From the NCBI RefSeq assembly GCF_009935865.1, contig NZ_QWEL01000003.1, forward strand, positions 62,001-126,000: a stretch of 64,000 nt of DNA, given 5' to 3'. The DNA is from Odoribacter sp. Z80. Lineage in GTDB: Bacteria > Bacteroidota > Bacteroidia > Bacteroidales > Marinifilaceae. The notes beneath the pieces were generated by a model that saw nothing but the letters and a program-made list of their open reading frames with translations, did no database searches and was not told the origin of the DNA. Shown here one piece after another: positions 1-8,417 of this stretch. Positions within the stretch are counted from its first letter, which is position 1. Each line of letters starts with the position of its first letter. The position numbers were made by a program, and so were the translations under genes.

Positions 1-1572
1 CGACTCTCCATGTTTCATATCTGACAACTTCTTTTTCACCTCTTCTATCCGCTGTTCGGCATCTTTCATCTTTCCGTACCGCAACTCCGCCACCTTACCG
101 TAATCGCCTTCCCGTTCGGCCCGTCCCGCCTCGAACTTATACTGCTCAATGGCATCTTTATTTTTCTGGATTTCATCAATCAGCGAACGTTCCGATTCCC
201 ACTGAGCCCGCAATTTGGTACGTTCATCATTCAAATCAGCCAGTTCCTTTTTTATTTCATCCAACTTTTTACTGGTTCCTTCCCGCTTTAAAGCCTCCTT
301 CTCAATCTCCAATTGTTGGATTTTCCGGTCCAGCTCATCTATCTCTTCGGGTACGGAATTCATTTCCAACCGCAATTTAGCCGCCGCCTCATCCACTAAG
401 TCTATGGCCTTGTCCGGCAAAAAACGGTCAGAAATGTACCGGTGAGACAATTCCACCGAAGCAATAATAGCATCGTCTGTAATCCGCACTTTATGGTGAT
501 TTTCATATTTCTCCTTCAACCCCCGCATAATACTGATTGCGCTCATCACATCCGGCTCATCAATCATCACCTTCTGGAAACGCCGCTCCAAAGCCTTATC
601 CTGTTCAAAATACTTCTGATATTCATTCAAAGTAGTCGCACCGATTGCTCTCAGGTCGCCGCGGGCCAGGGCCGGCTTTAAAATATTGGCGGCATCCATC
701 GCTCCCTCGGACTTTCCAGCCCCAACCAAAGTATGGATCTCATCAATAAACAATATAATCTCCCCTTCGGAAGCCAGAACCTCATTTACCACCGCTTTCA
801 AACGTTCTTCAAACTCCCCTTTGTATTTTGCTCCGGCAATCAAAGCTCCCATATCCAGCGAAAATATCTGTTTCGAAGCCAGGTTCGTGGGCACATCCCC
901 GTTGACAATCCGCTGGGCCAACCCTTCGGCTATAGCCGTCTTACCGACTCCCGGCTCCCCAATCAATATCGGATTATTCTTTGTACGCCGCGAAAGAATC
1001 TGCAATACCCGCCTGATTTCATCATCCCGGCCGATTACCGGATCCAATTTTCCGTTCCGTGCCCGTTCATTCAGATTGATGGCATATTTTCCCAAAGCGT
1101 CGTAACTATCTTCGGCAGACTGGGAATTTACCTTGGACCCTTTCCGCAACCCCACAATAGCCTCTTTGGTTTCTTTTTCCGTCATACCGCTGTCTTTCAA
1201 CAACTGCGACACCTTGTCGCGCATATCCAGCAAGCCCAATAAAATATGTTCCAGCGAAATATATTGGTCTCCCATCTCCGCAGCCATCCGGGCAGCCTTT
1301 TCCAAAGCCTTGTTGCTATCGGCAGACAAATAAGCTTCCCCTCCCGATACCTTGGGATAAGCATCTATAATCCGATCCAAAGCAGCCGCTAAATTAGAGC
1401 CATTGATCCCCAATTTATTAAAAATAAACTGCGTGACATTTTCACCCACATTCATGACCCCTTTCAGCAAATGCCCCGTTTCTATCGCCTGCTGGCCTTT
1501 TCTCTGTGCAAGCTCCACCGCATTCTGCAACGCTTCCTGCGATTTGATCGTGTAATTATTCATATTCATCAT
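1..1572 (-). CDS. clpB: ClpB disaggregase, N-terminal 524 residues (runs off the window)
   Basis: This is the 5' part of the AAA+ chaperone that, with DnaK/DnaJ/GrpE, pulls polypeptides out of aggregates in the cytoplasm. The frame stays open to base 1, so the second ATPase domain of a family usually about 860 residues long is missing. Visible in order: two Clp-N repeats (about 1-145), the first AAA+ domain with Walker A GEPGVGKT near residue 205 and Walker B IILFIDEIHT near 275, then the start of the charged coiled-coil middle domain from about 410. The start is the ATG at 1572, preceded by AAGGAG at about 8 bases; two further ATGs follow within four codons. The gene is divergent from the hexosaminidase. 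No perfect TAnnTTTG box was found upstream on this strand. Confidence 0.96.
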   Translation of the reverse strand, partial: MMNMNNYTIKSQEALQNAVELAQRKGQQAIETGHLLKGVMNVGENVTQFIFNKLGINGSNLAAALDRIIDAYPKVSGGEAYLSADSNKALEKAARMAAEMGDQYISLEHILLGLLDMRDKVSQLLKDSGMTEKETKEAIVGLRKGSKVNSQSAEDSYDALGKYAINLNERARNGKLDPVIGRDDEIRRVLQILSRRTKNNPILIGEPGVGKTAIAEGLAQRIVNGDVPTNLASKQIFSLDMGALIAGAKYKGEFEERLKAVVNEVLASEGEIILFIDEIHTLVGAGKSEGAMDAANILKPALARGDLRAIGATTLNEYQKYFEQDKALERRFQKVMIDEPDVMSAISIMRGLKEKYENHHKVRITDDAIIASVELSHRYISDRFLPDKAIDLVDEAAAKLRLEMNSVPEEIDELDRKIQQLEIEKEALKREGTSKKLDEIKKELADLNDERTKLRAQWESERSLIDEIQKNKDAIEQYKFEAGRAEREGDYGKVAELRYGKMKDAEQRIEEVKKKLSDMKHGES

Positions 1573-1733
1573 CTTACATTCTCCTTTCCATTGACAGAAA
1601 TTACAAATCTTATACCGATTCACACAAAGAAAGGTTTCATAGAACATTTTAGAGATATTTTGCCAAATTGACATAATAAATACAAAAAACAAGACAGAAA
1701 GTCAGAATATTCTCTGAAATCAACTTTTTTTAA

Positions 1734-1741
1734 TACCTTTG
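1734..1741 (+). promoter_or_regulatory. Bacteroidota -7 box for the GH20 gene
   Basis: TACCTTTG matches the TAnnTTTG consensus of the Bacteroidota primary sigma factor and lies about 32 bases before the likely start codon. No clear TTTG -33 partner is present. Confidence 0.5.
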
Positions 1742-1772
1742 AACATATAAACAAACTCTTAAATTTATCGTG

Positions 1773-3449
1773 ATGATGCCATTTCACCCTCAACGTTTCA
1801 TTTTCGCCCTGCTCTTTTCCGTTTCCGCAACAATAGTTTCCGCCCAAGCTCTTATCCCGGTTCCGGCCCATATCAATCCCTCAAAAGGAGAATACCGCTT
1901 CCGGCCCATAGAAAAAATCATCATCACCGATACTTCTTTACAAAACGAAGCAACGGAACTAAAAAAAATCATCCAAAAACGCACAGGAAGCAACACACAT
2001 ATCCTCTATGAAAAAGAAGCGGGAAAAAGAAACATCAGCCTCCGCCTCGATACCTCTATTCTTCAGCCGGAAGGTTACCGGATTGCCATTACTCCTCAAC
2101 GCATCGCCATCTCAGCCGCTACTCCGGCAGGCGTTTTCCGGGCTCTCCAAACCCTGGACCAACTCTTATTAGGAGATGGTGGTCAAAACCTGCATCCCCA
2201 GCTGCCAGCCATAGAAATAGAGGACGCTCCCCGTTACGGCTACCGGGCCCTGATGCTTGACCCGGCAAGACATTTCATACCGCTTCCGGAAATAAAACGT
2301 TTCATCGACCTGATGGCCCGGTATAAATTCAACATCCTGCAACTCCATCTGACCGATGACCAAGGATGGCGCATAGAAATCCGGAAGTACCCCCAACTGA
2401 CTTCCACGGGAGCTTTCCGGGCTCAAAATTCCGGCAATCAAGGCCCTCACAATGGCTTTTATACACAGCAGGAATTACAGGAACTGATTAACTACGCAGC
2501 CCGCAAACACATTGAAATCATCCCGGAACTGGATATCCCGGGACATACCGTAGCCGCCATCCTGGCCTATCCCGGATTAGGCTGTAAAAACAAGGATTCT
2601 ATTCCCATTATCCCCAGAAAAACCACCGACCGTACCTTATGTGCGGCAAAGGAGGAGGTTTATACCTTTTATGCCAATGTATTGCAAGAAGTTTGTTCCC
2701 TTTTTCCTTCTCCCCGAATCCACCTCGGAGGCGATGAAGCCATTATTGAGGAAAACTGGGGACAATGTCCCGATTGTCAAAATTTAATGCACTCCAAAGG
2801 ATTTCAAAATGTCCGGGAAATTATGGGGTATTTCTTTAACCGGATACATGAGACAGTAAGAAAACACCAGAAACAACTCCTGCTCTGGTGTGAGCTGGAT
2901 AACATCCGGATGCCGGCAGAAGAGTTTTTGTTCCCTTACCCGAAAGACTGCACTTTATTCACCTGGCGCATGGGACTCACACCGAAAGTAATTGAACTGA
3001 CCGGAAAAGCAGGAATAAATCTGATTGCCTCTCCGGGAGAACATTGTTACTTTGATTATCCCCAATATAAAGGCGACTTACCAGAATACAATAACTGGGG
3101 CATGCCCTTGTTGCCTCTGCAACAAGCCTACAATTGGGACCCCGGCTACTACTTGCCCGCCGGGCATCAGAAACATATCATCGGAGTTGCAGGATTGCTC
3201 TGGGGAGAAGCTCTTCAGGACATGAACCGCATCACCTATATGGCTTATCCCCGGGCACTGGCTCTGGCAGAAGCAGGATGGAGCCTGCCGGAAAACCGTA
3301 ACTGGGAAAGTTTTAAGAAAAGACTTGTCCCTCAGCTGTTTGACTTAATACGTGAAGGTGTGAGTTTCCGGGTACCTTTTGAAATCATAAACTCAAAAGA
3401 ATTGACATCCACACCCGAACCATCTAATTCTGAAAAACATAAGAAATAA
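1773..3449 (+). CDS. Secreted GH20 beta-N-acetylhexosaminidase
   Basis: A predicted exo-hydrolase removing terminal GlcNAc or GalNAc from glycans, exported to the periplasm or outer surface. The N-terminus is a signal peptide (hydrophobic run, then VSAQA near residue 25). A GH20b-like domain covers about 28-150, followed by the GH20 TIM barrel. HLGGDEA near residue 320 carries the Asp-Glu pair that orients the acetamido group and protonates the leaving group in substrate-assisted catalysis; QLHLTDDQGWR near 192 is also typical of the family. The open frame begins with GTG at 1770, but ATG at 1773 or 1776 is the more natural start. The last 26 bases overlap the convergent DUF4159 gene. No SusC/SusD pair lies beside it, so its glycan substrate is unknown; it could feed the amino-sugar genes at 12-18.6 kb. 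Confidence 0.92.
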   Translation: MMPFHPQRFIFALLFSVSATIVSAQALIPVPAHINPSKGEYRFRPIEKIIITDTSLQNEATELKKIIQKRTGSNTHILYEKEAGKRNISLRLDTSILQPEGYRIAITPQRIAISAATPAGVFRALQTLDQLLLGDGGQNLHPQLPAIEIEDAPRYGYRALMLDPARHFIPLPEIKRFIDLMARYKFNILQLHLTDDQGWRIEIRKYPQLTSTGAFRAQNSGNQGPHNGFYTQQELQELINYAARKHIEIIPELDIPGHTVAAILAYPGLGCKNKDSIPIIPRKTTDRTLCAAKEEVYTFYANVLQEVCSLFPSPRIHLGGDEAIIEENWGQCPDCQNLMHSKGFQNVREIMGYFFNRIHETVRKHQKQLLLWCELDNIRMPAEEFLFPYPKDCTLFTWRMGLTPKVIELTGKAGINLIASPGEHCYFDYPQYKGDLPEYNNWGMPLLPLQQAYNWDPGYYLPAGHQKHIIGVAGLLWGEALQDMNRITYMAYPRALALAEAGWSLPENRNWESFKKRLVPQLFDLIREGVSFRVPFEIINSKELTSTPEPSNSEKHKK

Positions 3450-4092
3450 TATTCGCTCCCATTTCCAAAGCCTGACGATGTTTGTTTTCCGGGTCACGAT
3501 GGACCTCCGGATCTTCCCAGCCATCCCCCAAATCCGTTTCAAAAGTAAACAAAACGACCAACCGGCCTTCTTTAACAATACCAAAAGCCTGAGGCCGTTT
3601 GGCGTCATGTTCATGAATCTTCGGCAACCCCTGCGAAAAATCATATCGCTGATGGAAGATAGGATGCTCCCAGGGAAGTTCAATCCACTCATTGTCCGGA
3701 AAGACCTTTTTCATCTCCCGCCGGAAAGACGGCTCCAAACCATAATTATCATCAGCATGCAAAAAACCTCCGCCTAACAGATATTTCCGCAAATTCTCCG
3801 CCTCCACGGGAGTAAACACAATATTCCCATGCCCCGTCAAATGCACGTAAGGATAATTAAAAATATCCCGGTTCCCGGGTTCTACGACTGCCGGTTCTTT
3901 AGCTAAATCAGTATTCAGATTTTCATTACAAAACCGGATCAAATTAGGAAGCGAAGTCGGATTGGCATACCAATCCCCGCCTCCCTTATACTTCAGCAAG
4001 GCTATTTTCACCTTGGTATCCTGACTCCACAACCAACGCGGTACAAACACAAACAAAACCACCAATAAAACAATCTTCCAAATATGTTCCAT
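3424..4092 (-). CDS. DUF4159 protein, exported or membrane-anchored
   Basis: A 222-residue protein with an N-terminal hydrophobic segment (about 5-23) ending WSQ, so a signal peptide or anchor, followed by a DUF4159 domain filling the rest. The domain resembles the class I glutamine-amidotransferase-like flavodoxin fold, with a GGFLHADDNYG segment near 107. No catalytic activity is established for the family. It starts 10 bases after rsmE and is probably co-transcribed with it. Its 3' end overlaps the GH20 gene by 26 bases tail to tail. Confidence 0.8.
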   Translation of the reverse strand: MEHIWKIVLLVVLFVFVPRWLWSQDTKVKIALLKYKGGGDWYANPTSLPNLIRFCNENLNTDLAKEPAVVEPGNRDIFNYPYVHLTGHGNIVFTPVEAENLRKYLLGGGFLHADDNYGLEPSFRREMKKVFPDNEWIELPWEHPIFHQRYDFSQGLPKIHEHDAKRPQAFGIVKEGRLVVLFTFETDLGDGWEDPEVHRDPENKHRQALEMGANIISYVFQN

Positions 4093-4102
4093 ATACCAAA
4101 AC

Positions 4103-4807
4103 CTATACCTTATTCATAAAATTAATACTATGACAAGCCACAATCCCGGCAGTCTCCGTCCGGAGCCGACTTGTCCCTAAAGAAATAGCTATAAAACCAT
4201 TGGCCTCAGCCAGAGCCACTTCTTCTGTCGAAAAATCACCTTCCGGTCCGATTAAAATGACTGCATCCCGCCCCGGTTGGTAAACCTCATCCAATCGCTT
4301 TTTCTCTCCCGGACAGCAATGAGCTATAAATTTTTGAGCCGAACACTCCTCTGTCACCATTTGCCGGAAATCCACCATTGGATTCAGCCGGGGCAAATAA
4401 GCCTTCAAAGACTGCTTCATGGCAGAGACAAGCACCTTTTCCAGCCGTTCATCCTTCACCACTTTACGCTCCGAATGAGCGGTATGAAGCAAAGTAATTT
4501 CATCTATTCCCATCTCTGTACATTTCTCCAGCATCCACTCCGTCCGGTCAATATTTTTAGTCGGAGCCACCGCTAAATGCAAATGAAAAGGACGCTGTCC
4601 GTGATTCTCTATCTTCTCTGTTACCCTGACACCGCATCCTTTCAGTTCTGGCCGTTCCACCACAGCATTATACCAATTTCCTTTTCCATCCACCAACGAC
4701 ACGGATTCCCCCTCCGTAAACCTCAACACCCGTATGCAATGGCGGGACTCTTCCGCATTCAGCGTATAATAATCTCCTTCTATATCAGGCGCATAAAACA
4801 AATACAT
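4103..4807 (-). CDS. rsmE: 16S rRNA m3U1498 methyltransferase RsmE
   Basis: A SPOUT-class enzyme that uses SAM to methylate N3 of U1498 in 16S rRNA late in 30S assembly. An N-terminal PUA-like domain (ESRHCIRVLR near 20) binds RNA. The C-terminal trefoil-knot domain carries ILIGPEGDFS near 190 and SLGTSRLRTETA near 215, both RsmE hallmarks forming the SAM pocket. The open frame reaches an upstream TTG at 4816, but the protein normally begins near MYLFYAPDI, so ATG at 4807 is chosen. At about 234 residues it has normal family length. It is the first gene of a pair with the DUF4159 gene. Confidence 0.93.
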   Translation of the reverse strand: MYLFYAPDIEGDYYTLNAEESRHCIRVLRFTEGESVSLVDGKGNWYNAVVERPELKGCGVRVTEKIENHGQRPFHLHLAVAPTKNIDRTEWMLEKCTEMGIDEITLLHTAHSERKVVKDERLEKVLVSAMKQSLKAYLPRLNPMVDFRQMVTEECSAQKFIAHCCPGEKKRLDEVYQPGRDAVILIGPEGDFSTEEVALAEANGFIAISLGTSRLRTETAGIVACHSINFMNKV

Positions 4808-4858
4808 AATTTTCAACCATTTACTTCACAAAGCTAAAGGTTTTCACTAAAATAAAAA

Positions 4859-4892
4859 ATGCCGGCCGCTTTATTTTATCAGCGTACCGGCA
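4859..4892 (-). terminator. Rho-independent terminator of the EF-G paralogue
   Basis: Two nested stems, TGCCGG with CCGGCA and CGCT with AGCG, surround an A/T-rich loop. Read on the minus strand they are followed by a T-rich stretch. It lies just after the stop codon of the EF-G-like gene. Confidence 0.65.
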
Positions 4893-4914
4893 CCTTAGGA
4901 CATCATCCCTCTAC

Positions 4915-7071
4915 TTATTCATCTTCATCCATCTCCTGATAAGTCTTTAACAACTCCTCCTGAACCTCTGACGGTACTTTCTCATATCCCGCAAAACTCA
5001 TAGTAAAAGTAGCCCGTCCTCCGGAAATGGAACTCAAAGCCGTAGAATAACGCTGCATCTCCTTCAAAGGCACTTTGGCCTTGATTTTCTGAAAACCGTT
5101 GTCAGCCTCCATGCCCATAATCAAAGCACGGCGAGTCTGTAAATCTCCCATTACATCCCCCATGTCCTCGTCAGGCGTCAACACCTCCACATCATAAATC
5201 GGCTCCAGGATCTTCGGAGCAGCCTTCTTAAAAGCTTCACTGAAAGCATGGCGGCCGGCCAGACGGAAAGAAATTTCATTGGAATCCACCGGATGCATCT
5301 TACCGTCATAAATACACACCCGTATATCCCGGGCATAAGAGCCGGTTAAAGGTCCTTCTTCCATTTTTTCCATAATCCCTTTCAGAATAGCCGGCATAAA
5401 ACGAGCCTCAATCACCCCGCCTACAATGCAGTTATAAAACACCAATTTTCCTCCCCAAGGCAAATCATATACTTCTTTTCCCTTTACGGACATTTTACTG
5501 TCTACCCCGCCGATTTTATAAGAAACCGGTTCCGGCATACCCTCTTCGTAAGGCTCAATGACCATATGCACTTCCCCAAACTGCCCGGCACCCCCAGACT
5601 GTTTTTTATGACGATAATCCGCCTGGGCATATTTCGTAATAGTTTCCCGATACGGAATCCGTGGAGCATAAAACTCAATCTGAATCTTATCATTGTGTTC
5701 TATCCTCCACTTCATTGTATTCAAGTGAAATTCTCCCTGACCGGACAGAATCATCTGTTTCAATTCCTTAGAATATTCTACCAACAAAGAAGGATCTTCT
5801 TCATGCATCCGGTAAAGTACTTCCGCCATCTTTTCCTCATCCGCCTTATTTACAGCTTTCACAGCTGTGCGGAAACGGGAATTCGGATACATAATCTCCG
5901 GGAAAACATAGTCGCAATCCTTGTCATTCAGGGTATCGCCGTTGGTAGTACCTTTCAATTTCACCGTAGCACCGATATCTCCTGCCCTCAATTCCGTCAC
6001 CTTAGTACGATTCTTTCCTGCCACAGCATACAACTGAGCAATGCGTTCCTTCGCTCCCGTTGTCATATTAATCAGATCATCCCCCTCTTTTACAACACCG
6101 GACACTACCTTGAAATAATTGATATCTCCCAAATGTTGCTCTATCGTCGTATTAAACACGAAAGCCGAAGCCGGACCGTCCACTTGATAAGGCACCAAAC
6201 GTCCGTCTTTTGTCATCATTCCCGGCATAGAAGCCGCATTGGGAGCAACATTTACCAAAAACTCCATAAACCGGCGCACACACATATCTTTCTCAGCCGA
6301 AACACAGAATACCGGGAACATATCCCTGGCAATCAACCCCTTTCGTATACCAGCTCGCATTTCATCCTCACTCAGGCTGCCTTTCTCAAAATAAAGTTCC
6401 ATCAACCCCTCGTCATTCTCCGCTGCCGCCTCCACCAAAGCATTATGCAATTCTCCGGCTTTTTCTTTCTCCGAATCGGGAATAGGAAGGACATCAGGTT
6501 TACCTCCCTCAGGTTTCCACCGGTACATCTCCATTTTCAAAACATCCACCACTTCATTGAAACCCGAACCCGGATTCACCGGATATTGCACCAAAACCAC
6601 TTTCTTTCCGAAAGAAGACTGTGCATGCTCCACCGTCTGTTCAAAATTAGCTTTTTCATGATCCAACTGGTTGATAATAAAAATCATCGGTTTATTCAGC
6701 TTTTGAGCATGACGGCTGATAATCTCCGTCCCGACTTCCACACCCCTCACGGCATTCACCACCATCACAGCAGTATCGGCGACATTCAGCGCAGAAATAA
6801 CCCCTCCGACAAAATCATCAGCCCCCGGAGTATCTATAAAATTCAGCTTTTGTTCTTTCCATTCAGTGTACAACACCGCCGGAAAAACAGAAGAACCGTA
6901 TTCCTGCTCCACAGGCCGGTAGTCAGAGGCCGTGTTTTTAGCACTCACGCTACCCCTGCGCGGGATGACCCCGCCCTCGTACATCATCGCTTCAGCCAAT
7001 GTGGTCTTTCCCGACCCCGCACTGCCTACAAGAGCGATATTCTTGATTTCATTAGGATTGTAGGTTTTCAT
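4915..7071 (-). CDS. fusA2: EF-G paralogue of the Bacteroides EF-G2 type, altered GTPase site
   Basis: A 718-residue translation factor with all five EF-G domains. The G domain has P-loop GSAGSGKT (16-23), whereas canonical EF-G has GHIDAGKT. Switch II reads DTPGADDF (80-87), so the catalytic histidine of canonical DTPGHVDF is alanine. The G4 motif is NQLD rather than NKxD, and switch I lacks the usual RGIT signature. Domain IV carries a recognisable GGAGQFGEV segment. From the literature, B. thetaiotaomicron has an EF-G2 of this length reported to support translocation without GTP hydrolysis and to be needed in the gut under control of the Cur regulator; equivalence here is inferred. The open frame starts at 7110, but MKTYNPNEIKN at 7071 is the likely start. 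The normal fusA is expected in the str operon beyond base 64000. Confidence 0.88.
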   Translation of the reverse strand: MKTYNPNEIKNIALVGSAGSGKTTLAEAMMYEGGVIPRRGSVSAKNTASDYRPVEQEYGSSVFPAVLYTEWKEQKLNFIDTPGADDFVGGVISALNVADTAVMVVNAVRGVEVGTEIISRHAQKLNKPMIFIINQLDHEKANFEQTVEHAQSSFGKKVVLVQYPVNPGSGFNEVVDVLKMEMYRWKPEGGKPDVLPIPDSEKEKAGELHNALVEAAAENDEGLMELYFEKGSLSEDEMRAGIRKGLIARDMFPVFCVSAEKDMCVRRFMEFLVNVAPNAASMPGMMTKDGRLVPYQVDGPASAFVFNTTIEQHLGDINYFKVVSGVVKEGDDLINMTTGAKERIAQLYAVAGKNRTKVTELRAGDIGATVKLKGTTNGDTLNDKDCDYVFPEIMYPNSRFRTAVKAVNKADEEKMAEVLYRMHEEDPSLLVEYSKELKQMILSGQGEFHLNTMKWRIEHNDKIQIEFYAPRIPYRETITKYAQADYRHKKQSGGAGQFGEVHMVIEPYEEGMPEPVSYKIGGVDSKMSVKGKEVYDLPWGGKLVFYNCIVGGVIEARFMPAILKGIMEKMEEGPLTGSYARDIRVCIYDGKMHPVDSNEISFRLAGRHAFSEAFKKAAPKILEPIYDVEVLTPDEDMGDVMGDLQTRRALIMGMEADNGFQKIKAKVPLKEMQRYSTALSSISGGRATFTMSFAGYEKVPSEVQEELLKTYQEMDEDE

Positions 7072-7293
7072 AGTATAAGGTTTTAGGTTTTTCTTTAAAA
7101 TCCGTCTCAAACGTTTTAAATTGGTTCACAAATTAAACAGAAATTTTAAAAAAACAAAAAAATACCCGCCAATTTGTAGCTTTACGCGCCCCGGCAAATA
7201 TCCAACAAATCCGCCCAATCAGTCAACTCGAAAGAAAAACAGGCTACCATTCATATGCCAAAGTTATCATCAACACAAAATAAGATAAGCTTC
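7072..7293 (-). promoter_or_regulatory. Promoter and long 5' leader of the EF-G paralogue
   Basis: About 310 bases separate this gene from ilvE. A perfect -7 box TAACTTTG lies on the minus strand at 7266-7259, which would give a leader of about 180 bases. A second candidate is TTAATTTG (7136-7129) with TTTG 18 bases upstream (7158-7155). No open frame of interest or strong hairpin was seen in the leader. The rest of the gap is the ilvE terminator. Confidence 0.45.
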
Positions 7294-7346
7294 ATAAAAA
7301 AACACGTTAACCGGTTTCCGTTTCACCGATTAACGTGTTAATTTTT
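7294..7346 (-). terminator. Terminator of the dpp7-ilvE operon
   Basis: A 14-bp stem with arms AACACGTTAACCGG (7301-7314) and CCGATTAACGTGTT (7326-7339) and an 11-base loop has one non-Watson-Crick position. It is flanked by an A-run on the left and a T-run on the right, so it could work in both directions. On the minus strand it follows ilvE by about 40 bases. Confidence 0.8.
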
Positions 7347-7380
7347 ACCGGGACCGAATAAATCCCGCCAAAGTTTCAAA

Positions 7381-8403
7381 TCAAAAATCCAACACCTTCA
7401 CCCAACCGAACTTATCCGGCTCATCACCATATTGGATTGCCCTCAGACGATGGTATAACTTAGTACACCATTCTCCCGGAACTTCAGGATTTCCAAAAAC
7501 AATACTCCTGTTATTTTCCAGGTCATCAATTTGACCGATAGGACTAATCACAGCAGCCGTACCACAAGCACCAGCCTCTTCAAAAGTCTCCAGTTCTTCC
7601 ACCGGAATATGGCGGCGTTCCACTTTCAGCCCCATGTCTTCTGCCAATACCATCAGACTGGCATTCGTAATAGAAGGCAAAATAGTATGGGAAAAAGGAG
7701 TAATATAAGTATTGTTCTTTATACCGAAGAAATTGGCCGGACCACATTCATCAATGTATTTCTTTTCTTTGGAATCCAAAAATATTGCGGTGGAATATCC
7801 TTTCTGATGGGCAACTTCGCCGGAACGCATACCTGCAGCATAATTACCACCCACTTTAATATGCCCCGTACCATTGGGAGCCGCCCGGTCGTAACGCCGT
7901 TCCAGCATCACCTTGGTGGGTTTAAATCCAGCCTTAAAATAAGGGCCCACCGGAGCAACAAAGACAACAAACATATATTCCCTGGCCGGAGCAACTCCCA
8001 TTTGAGGTCCTACGCCTATCAACAAAGGACGTATATACAAACTGGCTCCCGATTCAAAAGGCGGTACGTACTCCTTATTCAACTCAATCGCTTTTACAAC
8101 TGCCTCAGTAAATAATTCCACCGAAGGTGCTTGCATCATCACATATTCAGCAGAATGAAGCATACGTTTGGCATTCTCCTCACAACGGAACAAACGAATG
8201 CGTCCGTCCCGGCCCCGGAAAGCTTTCATTCCTTCAAAAGCTTCCTGTCCGTAATGCAAACACGTAGAAGCCATATGGATATTTAACATTTCCGAATCGC
8301 TGACCTCCAACTCTCCCCATTTACCGTCCTTATAAATACAACGCACATTATAATCGGCCTTAGAATAACCGAAGGACAATTTACTCCAATCTAAATTCTT
8401 CAT
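7381..8403 (-). CDS. ilvE: Branched-chain amino acid aminotransferase
   Basis: A fold-type IV PLP enzyme that interconverts Leu, Ile and Val with their 2-oxoacids using 2-oxoglutarate, cytoplasmic. At 340 residues it is the longer (class II, eukaryote-like) BCAT form. The PLP lysine is K183 in GHIKVGGNYAAG; EEAGACGTAA near 275 fits the phosphate-binding region, and ECGPANFFGI near 218 is the usual signature. It starts 14 bases after the S46 dipeptidyl-peptidase gene on the same strand, so the two are very likely one operon, linking extracytoplasmic dipeptide release with branched-chain amino acid use. The start ATG at 8403 gives the usual N-terminus. Confidence 0.95.
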   Translation of the reverse strand: MKNLDWSKLSFGYSKADYNVRCIYKDGKWGELEVSDSEMLNIHMASTCLHYGQEAFEGMKAFRGRDGRIRLFRCEENAKRMLHSAEYVMMQAPSVELFTEAVVKAIELNKEYVPPFESGASLYIRPLLIGVGPQMGVAPAREYMFVVFVAPVGPYFKAGFKPTKVMLERRYDRAAPNGTGHIKVGGNYAAGMRSGEVAHQKGYSTAIFLDSKEKKYIDECGPANFFGIKNNTYITPFSHTILPSITNASLMVLAEDMGLKVERRHIPVEELETFEEAGACGTAAVISPIGQIDDLENNRSIVFGNPEVPGEWCTKLYHRLRAIQYGDEPDKFGWVKVLDF

Positions 8404-8417
8404 AACAGTTATATTTT

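Noticed and set aside
1573-1772. Heat-shock operator (CIRCE-like) or sigma-32-like promoter upstream of clpB
   Set aside because: No 9-bp inverted repeat of the CIRCE type and no matching boxes were seen; near matches to TAnnTTTG had the wrong spacing.
5566-7086. A 506-codon open frame on the plus strand opposite the EF-G gene
   Set aside because: It lies fully antisense to a well-conserved EF-G and has His/Arg/Phe-rich composition typical of a shadow frame; no start signal or family match was seen.
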